Assembly: GCA_038002745.1 (NCBI GenBank)
Contig: JBBODD010000001.1
Span: forward strand, 2,480,001-2,544,000
Source: Bacillus sp. FSL H8-0547
GTDB taxonomy: Bacteria; Bacillota; Bacilli; Bacillales; Bacillaceae
Length of the DNA: 64,000 nt
Direction of reading: 5' to 3'
This document shows, in pieces, positions 17,637-26,868 of this stretch (its first letter is position 1; every line of letters begins with the position of its first letter). The position numbers were made by a program, and so were the translations under genes. A model generated the notes under the pieces. It did no database searches. It saw only the letters and a program-made list of their open reading frames with translations, and had not been told where the DNA came from.

Positions 17637-18694
17637 TGTGGAAAGGTCTTTTAAATCAATACCGCAATTACCTGCCTGTGAACGACCAGACTCCTTTGCT
17701 CACGTTGAACGAGGGCAACACGCCTCTTCTGTTTCTGCCGGTGCTTTCAGAAAAGCTGGGTCTTGAACTCTATGCAAAAACGGAAGGCGCCAATCCGACC
17801 GGTTCGTTTAAGGACCGGGGAATGGTCATGGCTGTTGCCAAAGCAAAAGAAGAAGGCAGCGATACAGTCATCTGTGCTTCAACGGGGAATACATCAGCTG
17901 CTGCGGCAGCTTATGCAGCGCGTGCGAAGATGCGCTGCATCATCGTTATTCCTGACGGCAAAATTGCGTTCGGCAAGCTTGCCCAGGCGGTTATGTACGG
18001 TGCTGAAATTATTGCCATCAAGGGCAACTTTGACCAGGCACTTACAATGGTCCGCAGCATGTCAGAAAAGCTCCCTATTACCCTTGTAAACTCTGTAAAC
18101 CCTTATAGACTTGAAGGCCAGAAAACAGCGGCATTCGAGCTTTGTGATGCTTTGGGATCAGCTCCGGATGTTCTGGCAATTCCAGTCGGCAATGCAGGCA
18201 ACATCTCAGCTTACTGGAAAGGTTTCAAAGAATATCACGAGCATCATCAGTCAGGTCTTCCCCAGATGCATGGCTTTGAGGCGGAAGGTGCTGCGGCAAT
18301 CGTACGGAATCAGATCATTGAAGAGCCTGAAACGATTGCAACGGCTATCCGGATCGGAAATCCTGCAAGCTGGGACAAAGCCGTACAGGCAGCGGAGCAG
18401 TCAGGCGGTTTTATTGATGAAGTAACAGATGCAGAAATCGTGGAAGCCTACCAGCTTCTTGCCAGAACGGAAGGCATTTTTGCCGAACCGGCATCCTGTG
18501 CTTCCATTGCAGGGCTGATTAAAAATGCTAAAAAAGGAGTTTATAAAAAAGGAGCAAAGGCAGTAGCGGTTCTGACCGGAAACGGCTTGAAGGATCCGAA
18601 TACGGCCATTGATGTTTCATCTATAAAGCCTGCCGTACTGCCGAATGACGAGCGTGCTGTCATGGAGCAGCTTAAAGGAGTCGGTGCATGGTGA
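17633..18694 (+). CDS. thrC: Threonine synthase ThrC
   Basis: ThrC converts O-phosphohomoserine to threonine and phosphate with pyridoxal phosphate. The 353-residue product has the PLP lysine in GSFKDRGM near residue 60, the [17 protein letters not shown] block near residue 83 that binds the cofactor phosphate region, and [13 protein letters not shown] near residue 188. It starts at ATG 17633, overlapping the hom stop by four bases; the next codon, 17636, is also ATG and may be the true start. Its own stop overlaps the thrB start. Confidence 0.97.
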   Translation: MMWKGLLNQYRNYLPVNDQTPLLTLNEGNTPLLFLPVLSEKLGLELYAKTEGANPTGSFKDRGMVMAVAKAKEEGSDTVICASTGNTSAAAAAYAARAKMRCIIVIPDGKIAFGKLAQAVMYGAEIIAIKGNFDQALTMVRSMSEKLPITLVNSVNPYRLEGQKTAAFELCDALGSAPDVLAIPVGNAGNISAYWKGFKEYHEHHQSGLPQMHGFEAEGAAAIVRNQIIEEPETIATAIRIGNPASWDKAVQAAEQSGGFIDEVTDAEIVEAYQLLARTEGIFAEPASCASIAGLIKNAKKGVYKKGAKAVAVLTGNGLKDPNTAIDVSSIKPAVLPNDERAVMEQLKGVGAW

Positions 18695-19626
18695 ATGAAG
18701 GTGACATGCTTAAAATAAGGGTGCCTGGCAGCACGGCGAACCTCGGCCCCGGCTTTGATTCTGTCGGCCTTGCAGTCAGCAGATATCTTGAACTGAATGT
18801 CACAAGGGACCGCAGCTGGACATTTGTTCCCCTGAATGATGAAATGGCGGATATTCCGGAAGGCAAGGAAAATTTGATCTATCAGGTGGCTGAGCAGGTT
18901 GCCGGCACCTGTAATGCAAAGCTTCCACCCTGCAGAGTTGAAGTATGGAGCGATATTCCGATGGCAAGGGGGCTCGGCAGCAGCGCCGCGGCCATCGTTG
19001 CAGGCGTAGAGCTTGCAAATGAGCTGTGCAGACTGGAGCTTACGATGAAAGAAAAGCTTCATTTTGCAAGCCTGATCGAAGGTCATCCCGATAATGCAGG
19101 TGCTTCGCTGTACGGGGGTCTGGTTGTAGGTATTCATCAGGAGCAGGAAACAGAGCTCGTGTCTGTGCAGCAGGTGGATGTTGAACTGGTTGCGGTTGTC
19201 CCCCCGTATAAACTTTATACAAAGGATGCGAGGGATGTACTTCCAGGGTACCTTGAATACAGCGGGGCAGTTGAAGCAAGTGCAGTAAGCAACGTTCTCG
19301 TCGCAGCCGTGCTTTCTAACAATTGGACGCTTGCAGGGAAAATGATGCAGAAGGATTTGTTTCATCAGCCTTACAGAGGAACGCTCATTAAAGAACTTTC
19401 CCGAGTGCAGGAAGCTGTTCTCGAAGCAGGTGCTTACGGTGCTGCCCTAAGCGGTGCAGGCCCGACCGTTCTTGCGTTTGCTGCAAAAGGCAAAGGGAAG
19501 GCCCTTGCAGATGTGCTCAAAATGAAATTTCCCAAATGTGAAGTGGATGTGCTTGAACCCGTTCTTGAAGGAGCAAACGTTTACTATGAAAAAGGTGCGG
19601 GACAAGTTCATGACTCGATCGGCTGA
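18688..19626 (+). CDS. thrB: Homoserine kinase ThrB
   Basis: ThrB phosphorylates homoserine with ATP, providing the substrate of ThrC. The 312-residue protein is a GHMP kinase: [15 protein letters not shown] near residue 12, the ATP-binding motif [11 protein letters not shown] near residue 92 and ALSGAGPT near residue 253 are all present. It overlaps thrC by seven bases. The start is ATG 18688 or GTG 18691; AAAGGAG at 18674-18680 serves either. The gene ends the threonine operon, and the order hom-thrC-thrB is that of B. subtilis. Confidence 0.97.
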   Translation: MVNEGDMLKIRVPGSTANLGPGFDSVGLAVSRYLELNVTRDRSWTFVPLNDEMADIPEGKENLIYQVAEQVAGTCNAKLPPCRVEVWSDIPMARGLGSSAAAIVAGVELANELCRLELTMKEKLHFASLIEGHPDNAGASLYGGLVVGIHQEQETELVSVQQVDVELVAVVPPYKLYTKDARDVLPGYLEYSGAVEASAVSNVLVAAVLSNNWTLAGKMMQKDLFHQPYRGTLIKELSRVQEAVLEAGAYGAALSGAGPTVLAFAAKGKGKALADVLKMKFPKCEVDVLEPVLEGANVYYEKGAGQVHDSIG

Positions 19627-19656
19627 AAGCATTCTCAGGATGAGGATGCTTTTTTT
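19626..19656 (+). terminator. Terminator of the threonine operon
   Basis: AGCATTCTC (19628-19636) pairs with GAGGATGCT (19642-19650), followed by six T residues. Confidence 0.88.
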
Positions 19657-19750
19657 AGTTTAAAATCAAAGGCGGAGAAGGAAAACTATTTAGCTTGTCG
19701 AAATAAATAGAATAAGAGCAAATTTAAGAGAAAGAATGGTGTGAGTGAAA

Positions 19751-21724
19751 ATGGAAAAAAGGGTCATTGCTGCAGAAGATTTATACAAACTGAAGTCTGT
19801 CAACGATCCGCAAATGTCACCCTGCGGAACGAAAGCTGTATACGTTGAGACATCGATTCAGGAAGAAAAACATCACTACATATCAAACCTGTTTTTGCTT
19901 GATTTAAAAACAGGCGAGAAGGTTCAATGGACATTTGGTGAACACAGAAACACATCGCCACGATGGTCCCCCGATGGCAGCAGGCTTGCCTTTTTGTCCA
20001 ACAGAAGCGGGAAAAATCAGCTTTACGTTATGTCAGCAGGAGGTGGAGAAGCAAAAGCACTGACAGAAGAGCATCTTGCCGTTTCCCAGCCTGTGTGGAG
20101 CCCGGATAGTGCGAGTATCCTTGTTTCTCTTGCACTTGCTCCTGAAGATACATTGGAAAAAGCGAAAGAAGAGGAAAAGCAGCCGGAACCGCTCGTTGTT
20201 GAAGACATGAGATATAAGTCGGATGCTTCAGGCTTCGTCAGAAACAAAAAAAGACAGCTTGCTGTTGCAGATGCGGAAACCGGAGAACTCAAACTGCTTG
20301 GGTTCAGAGAATATGACTGCAGCGACGCAGCTTGGTCGCCCGATGGAAAGGCCGTAGCTTTTACATCAAATATGACGGATGATCCTGACCAAAACCTGAT
20401 CTCAGATGTCTATATTCTGTCTCTTGACGGGCAGGACCTGACAAAACTGACAAACAGCAATGGATTTTACGGCAATCCATCCTGGTCGCCTGACGGCAGG
20501 TATGTAGCCTTTTTAGGACATGAAAAAGAATATCTTGGGGCTACGTTTTCAAAAATATGGCTGTCTAATCGTGAAACTGGGGAGCTTTCCTGCTATTCTG
20601 CAGACTGGGATGTTCATATCAGCGATGCGGCGGTGGCAGATTTTATTTCGGGAAGTGTCTATCCGGGACTTATCTGGACGGAAGACAGCCAGGGCTTTTA
20701 TTTCATTGTGACGGATCAGGGAAATACAGGCGTTTACTACGGTTCGCTTGAAGGCCAGACAGTTCCTGTCCGCTTTGAAAACGAGCACGTCTATGGGTTG
20801 TCCGTTCATGTTCAAAGCCATACGGCTGTCCTTGGCATCAGCCGTCCGGATCATCCGAGCGACCTGTACTTTTTCGATTTCAGCACAGGTGAAAACAGGC
20901 AGCTGACAAGCATTAATGAAGCTTTTTTAAACGAAGTGGAGCTCTCTGTTCCGGAAGCAATTGCATATAAAGCGGAGGACGGACTTGAGATTCACGGATG
21001 GATCATGAAACCGGCAGGCTACGCGGAAGGCGTGAAGTACCCGCTTGTTCTTGAAATTCACGGGGGTCCGCACGCGATGTACGCCAACACCTATTTCCAT
21101 GAATTCCAATTGCTCGCTGCAAGCGGAAAAGCGGTTCTTTATACAAATCCGCGCGGAAGCCACGGATACGGCCAGCATTTCGTTGACCAGGTCCGGGGAG
21201 ATTATGGCGGAAGCGATTATACCGACTTGATGAGTGCTGTAGATTATGCGCTGAACACGTATGATTTTATTGATGCGGACAGGCTCGGTGTAACTGGAGG
21301 AAGCTACGGCGGCTTTATGACAAACTGGATTGTCGGCCATACAAACCGTTTTAAAGCAGCAGTGACACAGCGTTCAATCTCCAACTGGATCAGCTTTTAC
21401 GGAGTGAGCGACATCGGATACTACTTCACTGAATGGGAGCTTGGCGGGAATTTGATTGATGATTTCGAGAAGCTGTGGCACCATTCGCCGTTAAAATACG
21501 TAAAGAACGTCGAGACTCCTCTTCTTATTCTTCACGGCGAAAAGGACTACCGCTGTCCTGTTGAGCAGGCAGAACAGCTTTACATCGCTCTGAAGCAACT
21601 GAAAAAAGAGACTAAGCTCGTCCGTTTCCCTGAAGCGAACCATGAACTGTCAAGAAGCGGGCATCCAAAGCTCAGAATTGACCGCCTGAATCATATTAAG
21701 GAATGGTTTGATAAATACCTGTAA
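19751..21724 (+). CDS. yuxL: Acylaminoacyl-peptidase-like serine peptidase YuxL (S9 family)
   Basis: This 657-residue protein is an S9 prolyl-oligopeptidase-type enzyme and has the length of B. subtilis YuxL. The first two thirds form a beta-propeller with repeated WSPDG blocks (near residues 75, 120, 195 and 245). The C-terminal alpha/beta-hydrolase holds the nucleophile in GGSYGGF near residue 517, the HGGPH oxyanion region near residue 438, aspartate in HGEKDYRCP near residue 597 and histidine in EANHEL near residue 635. There is no signal peptide, so it acts in the cytoplasm, probably on short peptides. ATG 19751 is preferred to GTG 19745. Confidence 0.93.
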   Translation: MEKRVIAAEDLYKLKSVNDPQMSPCGTKAVYVETSIQEEKHHYISNLFLLDLKTGEKVQWTFGEHRNTSPRWSPDGSRLAFLSNRSGKNQLYVMSAGGGEAKALTEEHLAVSQPVWSPDSASILVSLALAPEDTLEKAKEEEKQPEPLVVEDMRYKSDASGFVRNKKRQLAVADAETGELKLLGFREYDCSDAAWSPDGKAVAFTSNMTDDPDQNLISDVYILSLDGQDLTKLTNSNGFYGNPSWSPDGRYVAFLGHEKEYLGATFSKIWLSNRETGELSCYSADWDVHISDAAVADFISGSVYPGLIWTEDSQGFYFIVTDQGNTGVYYGSLEGQTVPVRFENEHVYGLSVHVQSHTAVLGISRPDHPSDLYFFDFSTGENRQLTSINEAFLNEVELSVPEAIAYKAEDGLEIHGWIMKPAGYAEGVKYPLVLEIHGGPHAMYANTYFHEFQLLAASGKAVLYTNPRGSHGYGQHFVDQVRGDYGGSDYTDLMSAVDYALNTYDFIDADRLGVTGGSYGGFMTNWIVGHTNRFKAAVTQRSISNWISFYGVSDIGYYFTEWELGGNLIDDFEKLWHHSPLKYVKNVETPLLILHGEKDYRCPVEQAEQLYIALKQLKKETKLVRFPEANHELSRSGHPKLRIDRLNHIKEWFDKYL

Positions 21725-21730
21725 ATAAAA

Positions 21731-21762
21731 AAAAGATGGTGAGCGGGCTCACCATCTTTTTT
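21731..21762 (+). terminator. Terminator after yuxL
   Basis: AAGATGGTGAGC pairs with GCTCACCATCTT around a two-base loop, with T residues following. Confidence 0.9.
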
Positions 21763-21799
21763 GCACTATTATGGAAATTTGTGGACAACATAAGTCATC

Positions 21800-21917
21800 C
21801 ACGTCCAGCTCCAGCGCCTAGATCCTCTGTCAGAACAAATCCGCCAAAAAAGTCAAAACCGGACTTTTCTGACGGATTCTTATCTGCCTATCGGATCTAA
21901 TCAAGGCGCTTCCGCTT
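21800..21917. repeat. Single copy of the 122-bp hairpin element
   Basis: One copy lies between the yuxL terminator and the 3' end of yutI. AGCGCCT (21813-21819) pairs with AGGCGCT (21904-21910), AGATCC with GGATCT inside it, then GTCAG with CTG(C), and an inner AATCCG...AAAGTC hairpin. The outer arm differs from that of the 13-kb and 61-kb copies on both sides, so pairing is kept while sequence changes. Confidence 0.88.
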
Positions 21918-21922
21918 TTGCA

Positions 21923-22162
21923 TTAAAATACTTGCTCTACCTCAACAACGCCAGGAACTTCTTCTAAGAGAGCGCGTTCGATACCGGCTTTAAGTGTAAT
22001 AGTTGAACTCGGGCAGCTTCCGCATGCTCCAAGAAGACGCAACTTGACAATACCGTCCTCCACATCAACCAATTCGCAGTCTCCGCCGTCGCGAAGAAGG
22101 AACGGACGTAGTTTATCTAGTACTTCCTGAACTTGTTCAACCATTTGAGTTTCTGTTGTCAT
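21923..22162 (-). CDS. yutI: NifU C-terminal domain Fe-S protein YutI
   Basis: This 79-residue protein is a stand-alone NifU C-terminal domain, which binds or transfers a [4Fe-4S] cluster through a CxxC motif. Here the motif is [16 protein letters not shown] near residue 45. The N-terminal half, ending in [14 protein letters not shown], is typical of the family. It corresponds to YutI of B. subtilis but is shorter than the about 110 residues I remember for it. ATG 22162 is preceded by AAGGAG ten bases upstream. It is divergent from yuzD and may serve Fe-S delivery with YutM and to LipA. Confidence 0.9.
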   Translation of the reverse strand: MTTETQMVEQVQEVLDKLRPFLLRDGGDCELVDVEDGIVKLRLLGACGSCPSSTITLKAGIERALLEEVPGVVEVEQVF

Positions 22163-22360
22163 TTGAAATCGACTCCTTCCTTATCTTGCTATTATATTCA
22201 AAATACGTGTGAAAATCTATTGTTTTGACTGGTGCAAATTCTGTAATTAGTTTCATTTTATCACATTCCGGCGGGAATAAAAATGGAAAGCAGCCTGTAT
22301 TTTTCGTGGCAAAAATGAACGCTGTCCCTTACAATGAAAGAAAAGAACAGGGGGAGAACG

Positions 22361-22687
22361 ATGGAAAAACGACTGAAGGTTTTTGTGTACGGTGCTGAAG
22401 TGCTCTGTCCGAGCTGTGTAAACCTCCCTTCAACAAAAGATACATGCGAATGGCTCGAAGCGGCTCTTTCACGCAAATTCCCGCAGCAGCCCTTTCATAT
22501 TGAATATGTGGATATTTATCAGGAGCACGAAGATGCGGAGAAAAAGGAATTTGCAGAAAAGATTGCGAATGATGAATACTTCTATCCGCTTGTCGTCATT
22601 AATGGAGAAGTGGTAGGGGAAGGCAGCCCGAAATTAAAAGTGATTTATGCAGAATTGGAAAAGCACGGCTACGTTTCCGCATCGTGA
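22361..22687 (+). CDS. yuzD: YuzD family protein (DUF1462)
   Basis: This 108-residue protein matches the DUF1462 family of B. subtilis YuzD, which has a thioredoxin-like fold. A CxxC motif (LCPSCVNLPS) lies near residue 16, and the C-terminal half ends in YPLVVINGEVVGEGSP, which resembles the cis-proline loop region of thioredoxin-like proteins. This suggests a redox or metal-binding role next to the Fe-S gene yutI, but none is proven. ATG 22361 follows GGGGGAG; the frame is open further upstream without a ribosome site. Confidence 0.86.
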   Translation: MEKRLKVFVYGAEVLCPSCVNLPSTKDTCEWLEAALSRKFPQQPFHIEYVDIYQEHEDAEKKEFAEKIANDEYFYPLVVINGEVVGEGSPKLKVIYAELEKHGYVSAS

Positions 22688-22699
22688 AAAAGACAAAGA

Positions 22700-22734
22700 A
22701 AACGCAAGGCTGCAGACTGCCTTGCGTTTTTTTT
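22700..22734. terminator. Bidirectional terminator between yuzD and yutJ
   Basis: ACGCAAGGC pairs with GCCTTGCGT around an eight-base loop, followed by eight T residues on the plus strand. Confidence 0.88.
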
Positions 22735-22767
22735 AGTTGAGGACAGTCAGGAATTGCATCCTGTCCT

Positions 22768-23835
22768 TTACCCATTATGATACTTGTACATCCAAAGAAT
22801 CCCTGATTTTAATAGTCTAGGGACACGTCCAATCAGAGGACGGTCATTTACAAGGCCAAAGCCATGTTTTTTTCCAAGTGATCCGAGCACGCCTTTTAAT
22901 TTGAAGGCAGGGAAGTTTTGCGGAAGTTCTTCACCATTCCATTTTTTCAGCAGAACCTGAACAATCTGCTCGGCCTGTGCTTCAGCAAGCTGGGCACTTG
23001 GAGCATGAGGGAGACTCGCGCAGTCGCCGACAACGAAAGCATCCTCATAATCAGGAAGAAAATGCTGCTTCGTCAGGATGACCCTTCCCTGCGGGTCTTT
23101 TTCAACCGGAAGGTCTCTGACTACTTTGTTTGGCTGAATGCCTGCTGTCCATACGATGGCATCATATGTAAGCGGCTCATCATGATTGTAGAGAACGTTT
23201 TGCTCTACTTTTGTCACATTCGCGCTGTTCACGATTGTCACGCCATGGTCTTCAAACCAGCCTTGTACATATTTGCTCAAACGTTCAGGGAAGCTTGAGA
23301 GAATATTCTTGCCGCGGTCATATAATGTGATTTTCAAATCTTTGCGGCTTTCTCTGAGCTCACTGGCAAGTTCAACTCCGCTTAGGCCTGCGCCAACGAT
23401 TGCAACAGATGCTCCGCCGCTCAGGTTGTTAAGCAGCTGATATGTTTCCCGTGACTGGTCAATGGTCTGGATGCTGTGTGTATATTCTTTTGCTCCCGGA
23501 ACATTGTGATACTTGTCCTCACAGCCCAGGCCGATAATCAGATCATCGTATGAAATCGGTTCCTGATTGGACAGATAAACCTTTTTTTCCTGAAGGTCAA
23601 TGGAAGTGATTTCCCCGTAAGCTGTGTTCAGACGCTCATGCTCAGGAAAATCGACGCGAATGTGATGGTCTGAAATCGTTCCCGCAGCAAGCGCGTAATA
23701 TTCCGTTTTTAAGCAGTGATAGGGATTTTTATCTATGAGTGTAATTTGCACATCATCAGGCAGCTGTCCAGGAAGCAGCCTGTGAAGGATGCGCATTCCG
23801 CCGTATCCGCCGCCAAGAATAACTAAGTTCTTCAT
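22768..23835 (-). CDS. yutJ: NADH dehydrogenase-like flavoprotein YutJ
   Basis: This 355-residue protein belongs to the type II NADH dehydrogenase-like pyridine nucleotide-disulfide oxidoreductase family. Two dinucleotide-binding motifs are visible: the FAD site GGGYGGMRI near residue 8 and the NAD(P)H site IVGAGLSGVELASEL near residue 150. A conserved FAD block, VVGDCASLPHAPSAQLAEAQ, lies near residue 267. It has no disulfide motif. It matches YutJ of B. subtilis and is a paralog of YumB at 29.5 kb. ATG 23835 follows AAAGGGGAA. Whether it transfers electrons to menaquinone is not shown. Confidence 0.88.
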   Translation of the reverse strand: MKNLVILGGGYGGMRILHRLLPGQLPDDVQITLIDKNPYHCLKTEYYALAAGTISDHHIRVDFPEHERLNTAYGEITSIDLQEKKVYLSNQEPISYDDLIIGLGCEDKYHNVPGAKEYTHSIQTIDQSRETYQLLNNLSGGASVAIVGAGLSGVELASELRESRKDLKITLYDRGKNILSSFPERLSKYVQGWFEDHGVTIVNSANVTKVEQNVLYNHDEPLTYDAIVWTAGIQPNKVVRDLPVEKDPQGRVILTKQHFLPDYEDAFVVGDCASLPHAPSAQLAEAQAEQIVQVLLKKWNGEELPQNFPAFKLKGVLGSLGKKHGFGLVNDRPLIGRVPRLLKSGILWMYKYHNG

Positions 23836-24119
23836 TGCAGATTCCCCTTTTTCTCCTCATTAAGCGAGTATATTCTAATCTATTTTATGGATGATTCATA
23901 AGAAAACCTTTGCAATATGCCATATAAAAGTATAACGAATTTGCAGATAAACCACAATATGTTATGAAAAAGTCATCTAATAATCTGCAAAGTCCGCCAA
24001 TAGTAAATCACTTTTATAAATATGTGTTGTTATTTACTGAAAAGTATATCATAAAACGTTAAATATTGACGATGGGGCATGAAAAGAGTAGCATTGGTTG
24101 CAGGTGCGAGGTGATAAGG

Positions 24120-24356
24120 TTGAAACCAATAATTGAATTTTGCATAAGCAATCTGGCGAACGGGTCCCAAGCTGCTTTAGAACAGCTCGAAAAAGATCCG
24201 AATCTGGATATTATTGAATACGGGTGTTTAGGGTACTGCGGCAAATGCTATTCGTCACTCTATGCCCTTGTCAACGGAGAGATTGTAACAGGGGAGACAT
24301 CAGACGAACTCGTAAAGAACGTTTATGAGTATCTGGAAGAAAATCCTATGTTTTAA
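24120..24356 (+). CDS. yuzB: YuzB family protein (DUF1450)
   Basis: The 78-residue product matches the DUF1450 family of YuzB. Four cysteines are visible: one in IIEFCISN near residue 7 and three in [13 protein letters not shown] near residue 35, an arrangement that could bind metal. The rest is a thioredoxin-like small fold by appearance. The start is TTG 24120, just after GAGGTGAT at 24108-24115; this matches the family N-terminus (KPIIEFC). The 283-bp gap to yutJ upstream must hold both divergent promoters, which I could not place with confidence. Function unknown. Confidence 0.85.
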   Translation: MKPIIEFCISNLANGSQAALEQLEKDPNLDIIEYGCLGYCGKCYSSLYALVNGEIVTGETSDELVKNVYEYLEENPMF

Positions 24357-24369
24357 TAGATGCATTTTT

Positions 24370-24400
24370 AAAAAACACGTACTTCGGTGCGTGTTTTTTT
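24370..24400 (+). terminator. Terminator after yuzB
   Basis: AAAACACG-TAC pairs with GTG-CGTGTTTT around a TTCG tetraloop, with a run of seven T residues. Confidence 0.88.
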
Positions 24401-24406
24401 ATGTTT

Positions 24407-25017
24407 GATGGCACTTATCTGTGGGTTCGGAACCATCAAGCGGAGGATATTCTATTTTGATGTCACTTATCTGTGGGTTCGGAACCATTAAGCGGAGGAT
24501 TTTTTATTTTGATGGCACTTATCACTGAGTTCGGAACCATCAAGCGGAGGATTTTCTATTTTGATGTCACTTATCTGTGGGTTCGGAACCATCAAGCGGA
24601 GGATTTTCTATTTTGATGGCACCTATCACTGAGTTCGGAACCATCAAGCGGAGGAATTTCTATTTTGATGTCACTTATCTGTGGGTTCGGAACCATTAAG
24701 CGGAGGATTTTTTATTTTGATGGCACTTATCTGTGAGTTCGGAACCATTAAGCGGAGGATTTTCTATTTTGATTTCACTTATCACTAAGTTCGGAACCAT
24801 CAAGCGGAGGAATTTCTATTTTGATGGTACTTATCACTGAGTTCGGAACCATCAAGCGGAGGATTTTCTATTTTGATGTCACTTATTTCTGGGTTCGGAA
24901 CCATCAAGCGGAGGAATTTCTATTTTGATGTCACTTATCTGTGAGTTCGGAACCATCAAGCGGAGGATTTTCTATTTTGATGGCACTTATCTCTCAGTTC
25001 AGGACCATCAAACGGAG
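24407..25017. repeat. 52-bp tandem repeat array, 12 copies
   Basis: Twelve copies (the last partial) of a 52-bp unit begin six bases after the yuzB terminator; GATG(G/T)CACTTAT starts at 24407, 24459, 24511, 24563 and so on. Each unit has nested inverted repeats: GATGG with CCATC across 21 bases, and GGTTC-G-GAACC inside it. Units alternate between ATCTGTGGG and ATCACTGAG in the middle, giving a mixed order. The consensus differs from the array at 1-1083, but the unit length and the GCACTTA core are the same. Confidence 0.95.
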
Positions 25018-25180
25018 TAGTGCAGGAGATTAAGTATCCTTTCTTGCATAATGGCAACTAATCAGTAGCGCTCTAAAATGTAGCAAGTAGTGAATATCGT
25101 TTTTTGTCAAAAGTATATGGACACTGCTGAAATCGGCTGTTAATTTAGACACATCAAAGTTTATTGTCTAAGATGAAGAA
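25018..25180. other. Intergenic region before the yutK remnant
   Basis: These 163 bp between the 52-bp array and the remnant show no gene, clear promoter or repeat. They probably include the former yutK upstream region. Confidence 0.5.
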
Positions 25181-25284
25181 ATGACGAATTTTTTATGGGG
25201 AATAATGGGGGTTGCCGTGCTTTTTGCGATTGCGGCTTTGCAAACCTGTTGAGTGCTGCAATTGCAGGAATGTTTATGTTTTAA
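25181..25284 (+). pseudogene. yutK: Remnant of a NupC-type nucleoside transporter (yutK), internal deletion
   Basis: A 23-codon frame starting at ATG 25181 reads MTNFLWGIMGVAVLFAIAAL, like the extreme N-terminus of NupC/YutK nucleoside symporters, and stops at 25252. From 25240 another frame reads ANLLSAAIAGMFMF and stops at 25284, which resembles the extreme C-terminus of the same family. The first about 20 and last about 14 codons thus appear fused with a frameshift, with some 1.1 kb lost between. In B. subtilis yutK lies beside yuzB, where this remnant lies. A good terminator follows. The peptides are short, so the identification is by motif and context. Confidence 0.65.
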
Positions 25285-25300
25285 GACTGCCGTAACGAAT

Positions 25301-25331
25301 AAAAGCTCCCTGCATGAAGCAGGGAGCTTTT
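25301..25331 (+). terminator. Terminator after the yutK remnant
   Basis: AAAAGCTCCCTGC pairs with GCAGGGAGCTTTT around a five-base loop. It is probably the original yutK terminator. Confidence 0.88.
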
Positions 25332-25419
25332 ATTATCTATAACAAACGGGGGATATTTCTATTGTGCTCCGGTTTCCAGCATTTTATACTTATAAAAAGA
25401 AAAAAAACGGGAGACTCTT

Positions 25420-26280
25420 ATGAACCAATTTAACTTTACCAAAATGCACGCACTTGGAAATAACTATATATATGTAAATATGTTCGAAGAAAAGATTGAA
25501 GAATCACGTATATCCGAAATCGCCGTAAAGGTATCGAATGTCTATACAGGGATAGGATCAGACGGCATGATCCTCATTTGTCCTTCAGATAAAGCAGCCG
25601 TAAAGATGAGAATTTTCAACAGTGACGGCTCTGAAGGGAAAAACTGCGGAAACGGACTTCGCTGCGTGGCGAAATACGCGTATGAGAATAAACTGACAGA
25701 AGAAAGAGAGTTTTCAATTGAAACCCTCTCAGGCCTTGTCTATGCAAAACTTGAAGGCGAAGGTTCCGTTATCAGCAAAGTGACAATTGACATGGGAGAA
25801 CCTCTGCTTACCCGCAGCGAAATTCCGATGCAGGGAAATCCGGATGAAAGAGCGGTAAACGCACCTCTTGAATTTAACGGAAAACAGTATATGGGCACTG
25901 CTGTTTCAATGGGGAATCCTCATCTGGTCTTTTATGTGGATGATATTGAGACGGCACCTGTTTTAACCCTTGGTCCGGTTGTTGAAAAAGCCCCTCTATT
26001 TCCTGAAAGTGTGAATGTCGAATTTGTAGAAGTCGTATCTGAAAACGAGCTTCACTTCAGAGTGTGGGAGCGCGGTTCAGGCGTAACGATGGCTTGCGGT
26101 ACAGGAGCATGTGCCGCCGTTGTTTCTTCTGTTTTAAATGGGTTCACTAAAAGAGGAGAAGATACGACGGTTCATTTAGCAGGCGGAGATTTGCTTATTA
26201 ATTGGTCTGAAGAAGGAAATGTTTTTATGACAGGACCAGCTGAGGTAATCTGTACAGGAGTCTATTACTACAGCAGCTGA
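25420..26280 (+). CDS. dapF: Diaminopimelate epimerase DapF
   Basis: DapF interconverts LL- and meso-diaminopimelate for lysine and peptidoglycan synthesis, with two cysteines acting as acid and base. The 286-residue protein has both: the first in [10 protein letters not shown] near residue 76 and the second in [10 protein letters not shown] near residue 226. The N-terminal [15 protein letters not shown] and the central [11 protein letters not shown] are typical. The usual GND in the N-terminal motif reads GNN here. ATG 25420 has GGGAG nine bases upstream. The gene stands alone before yutM, as in B. subtilis. Confidence 0.95.
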   Translation: MNQFNFTKMHALGNNYIYVNMFEEKIEESRISEIAVKVSNVYTGIGSDGMILICPSDKAAVKMRIFNSDGSEGKNCGNGLRCVAKYAYENKLTEEREFSIETLSGLVYAKLEGEGSVISKVTIDMGEPLLTRSEIPMQGNPDERAVNAPLEFNGKQYMGTAVSMGNPHLVFYVDDIETAPVLTLGPVVEKAPLFPESVNVEFVEVVSENELHFRVWERGSGVTMACGTGACAAVVSSVLNGFTKRGEDTTVHLAGGDLLINWSEEGNVFMTGPAEVICTGVYYYSS

Positions 26281-26363
26281 CAGGCTGAATCATTTGAGAC
26301 TTCTTTCCGGATTGGGTATACTGGTAGCATAGCCTTTGGATAATCGGCAAAGGAGGAATAAAG

Positions 26364-26726
26364 ATGAGCGATTTAGTAACAATTACGGAAGCAGCAGCTT
26401 TTCAAATAAAAGACATGATGAAAGAAAACGGCGAGGAGCAGGCATATCTGCGTGTAGGCGTAAAAGGCGGCGGATGCAGCGGGCTTTCTTACGGAATGGG
26501 TTTTGAACAGGAGCCGAACGAAGATGACACGCAATTTGAGCTTCACGGCATTAAAGTTGTAGTGGATAAAGAGAGTACGGCTATCCTGAAAGGCACGATT
26601 ATTGACTTTAAAGAGTCCCTGATGGGCGGCGGCTTTACAATCGACAATCCGAATGCCATTGCTTCATGCGGCTGCGGTTCTTCTTTCAGAACAGCAACAA
26701 ATACTGGTACTCCTGAGGAGTGCTGA
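26364..26726 (+). CDS. yutM: A-type iron-sulfur carrier protein YutM (IscA/SufA/ErpA family)
   Basis: This 120-residue protein belongs to the HesB/IscA/SufA family of A-type Fe-S carriers, which deliver clusters to target enzymes. The three conserved cysteines are seen: one in GGGCSGLSYG near residue 38 and two in SCGCGSSF near residues 104-106. B. subtilis YutM is the ortholog by sequence and place. ATG 26364 follows AAAGGAGG. LipA at 8.8 kb and YutI at 22 kb are likely partners in the same cluster supply route, though this is inferred from family knowledge. Confidence 0.92.
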   Translation: MSDLVTITEAAAFQIKDMMKENGEEQAYLRVGVKGGGCSGLSYGMGFEQEPNEDDTQFELHGIKVVVDKESTAILKGTIIDFKESLMGGGFTIDNPNAIASCGCGSSFRTATNTGTPEEC

Positions 26727-26733
26727 TAAAAGG

Positions 26734-26769
26734 ACATTTCCCTGTAACGACAGGGGAATGTTTTTTTTT
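26734..26769 (+). terminator. Terminator after yutM
   Basis: ACATTTCCCTGT pairs with ACAGGGGAATGT with one mismatch around AACG, followed by nine T residues. Confidence 0.88.
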
Positions 26770-26806
26770 GCTTGTTTTACATAATAACCCCTGATTCTTT
26801 TCTCTG

Positions 26807-26834
26807 ACACTGGACAAAAACCCAGCATATAGTA
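26807..26834 (+). promoter_or_regulatory. Candidate sigma-K promoter of the Gly/Gln-rich protein gene
   Basis: CATATAGTA at 26826-26834 fits the sigma-K -10 pattern CATAnnnTA exactly, and an AC-containing -35 (GACAC, 26806-26810) lies about 15-16 bp upstream. The match is by eye only. Confidence 0.45.
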
Positions 26835-26868
26835 TGGGTGTGAAAACGATAAGGGGGCAGAGCAAAGT

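Noticed and set aside
24407-25017. CRISPR array
   Set aside because: Variation is limited to a few alternating bases, without unique spacers.
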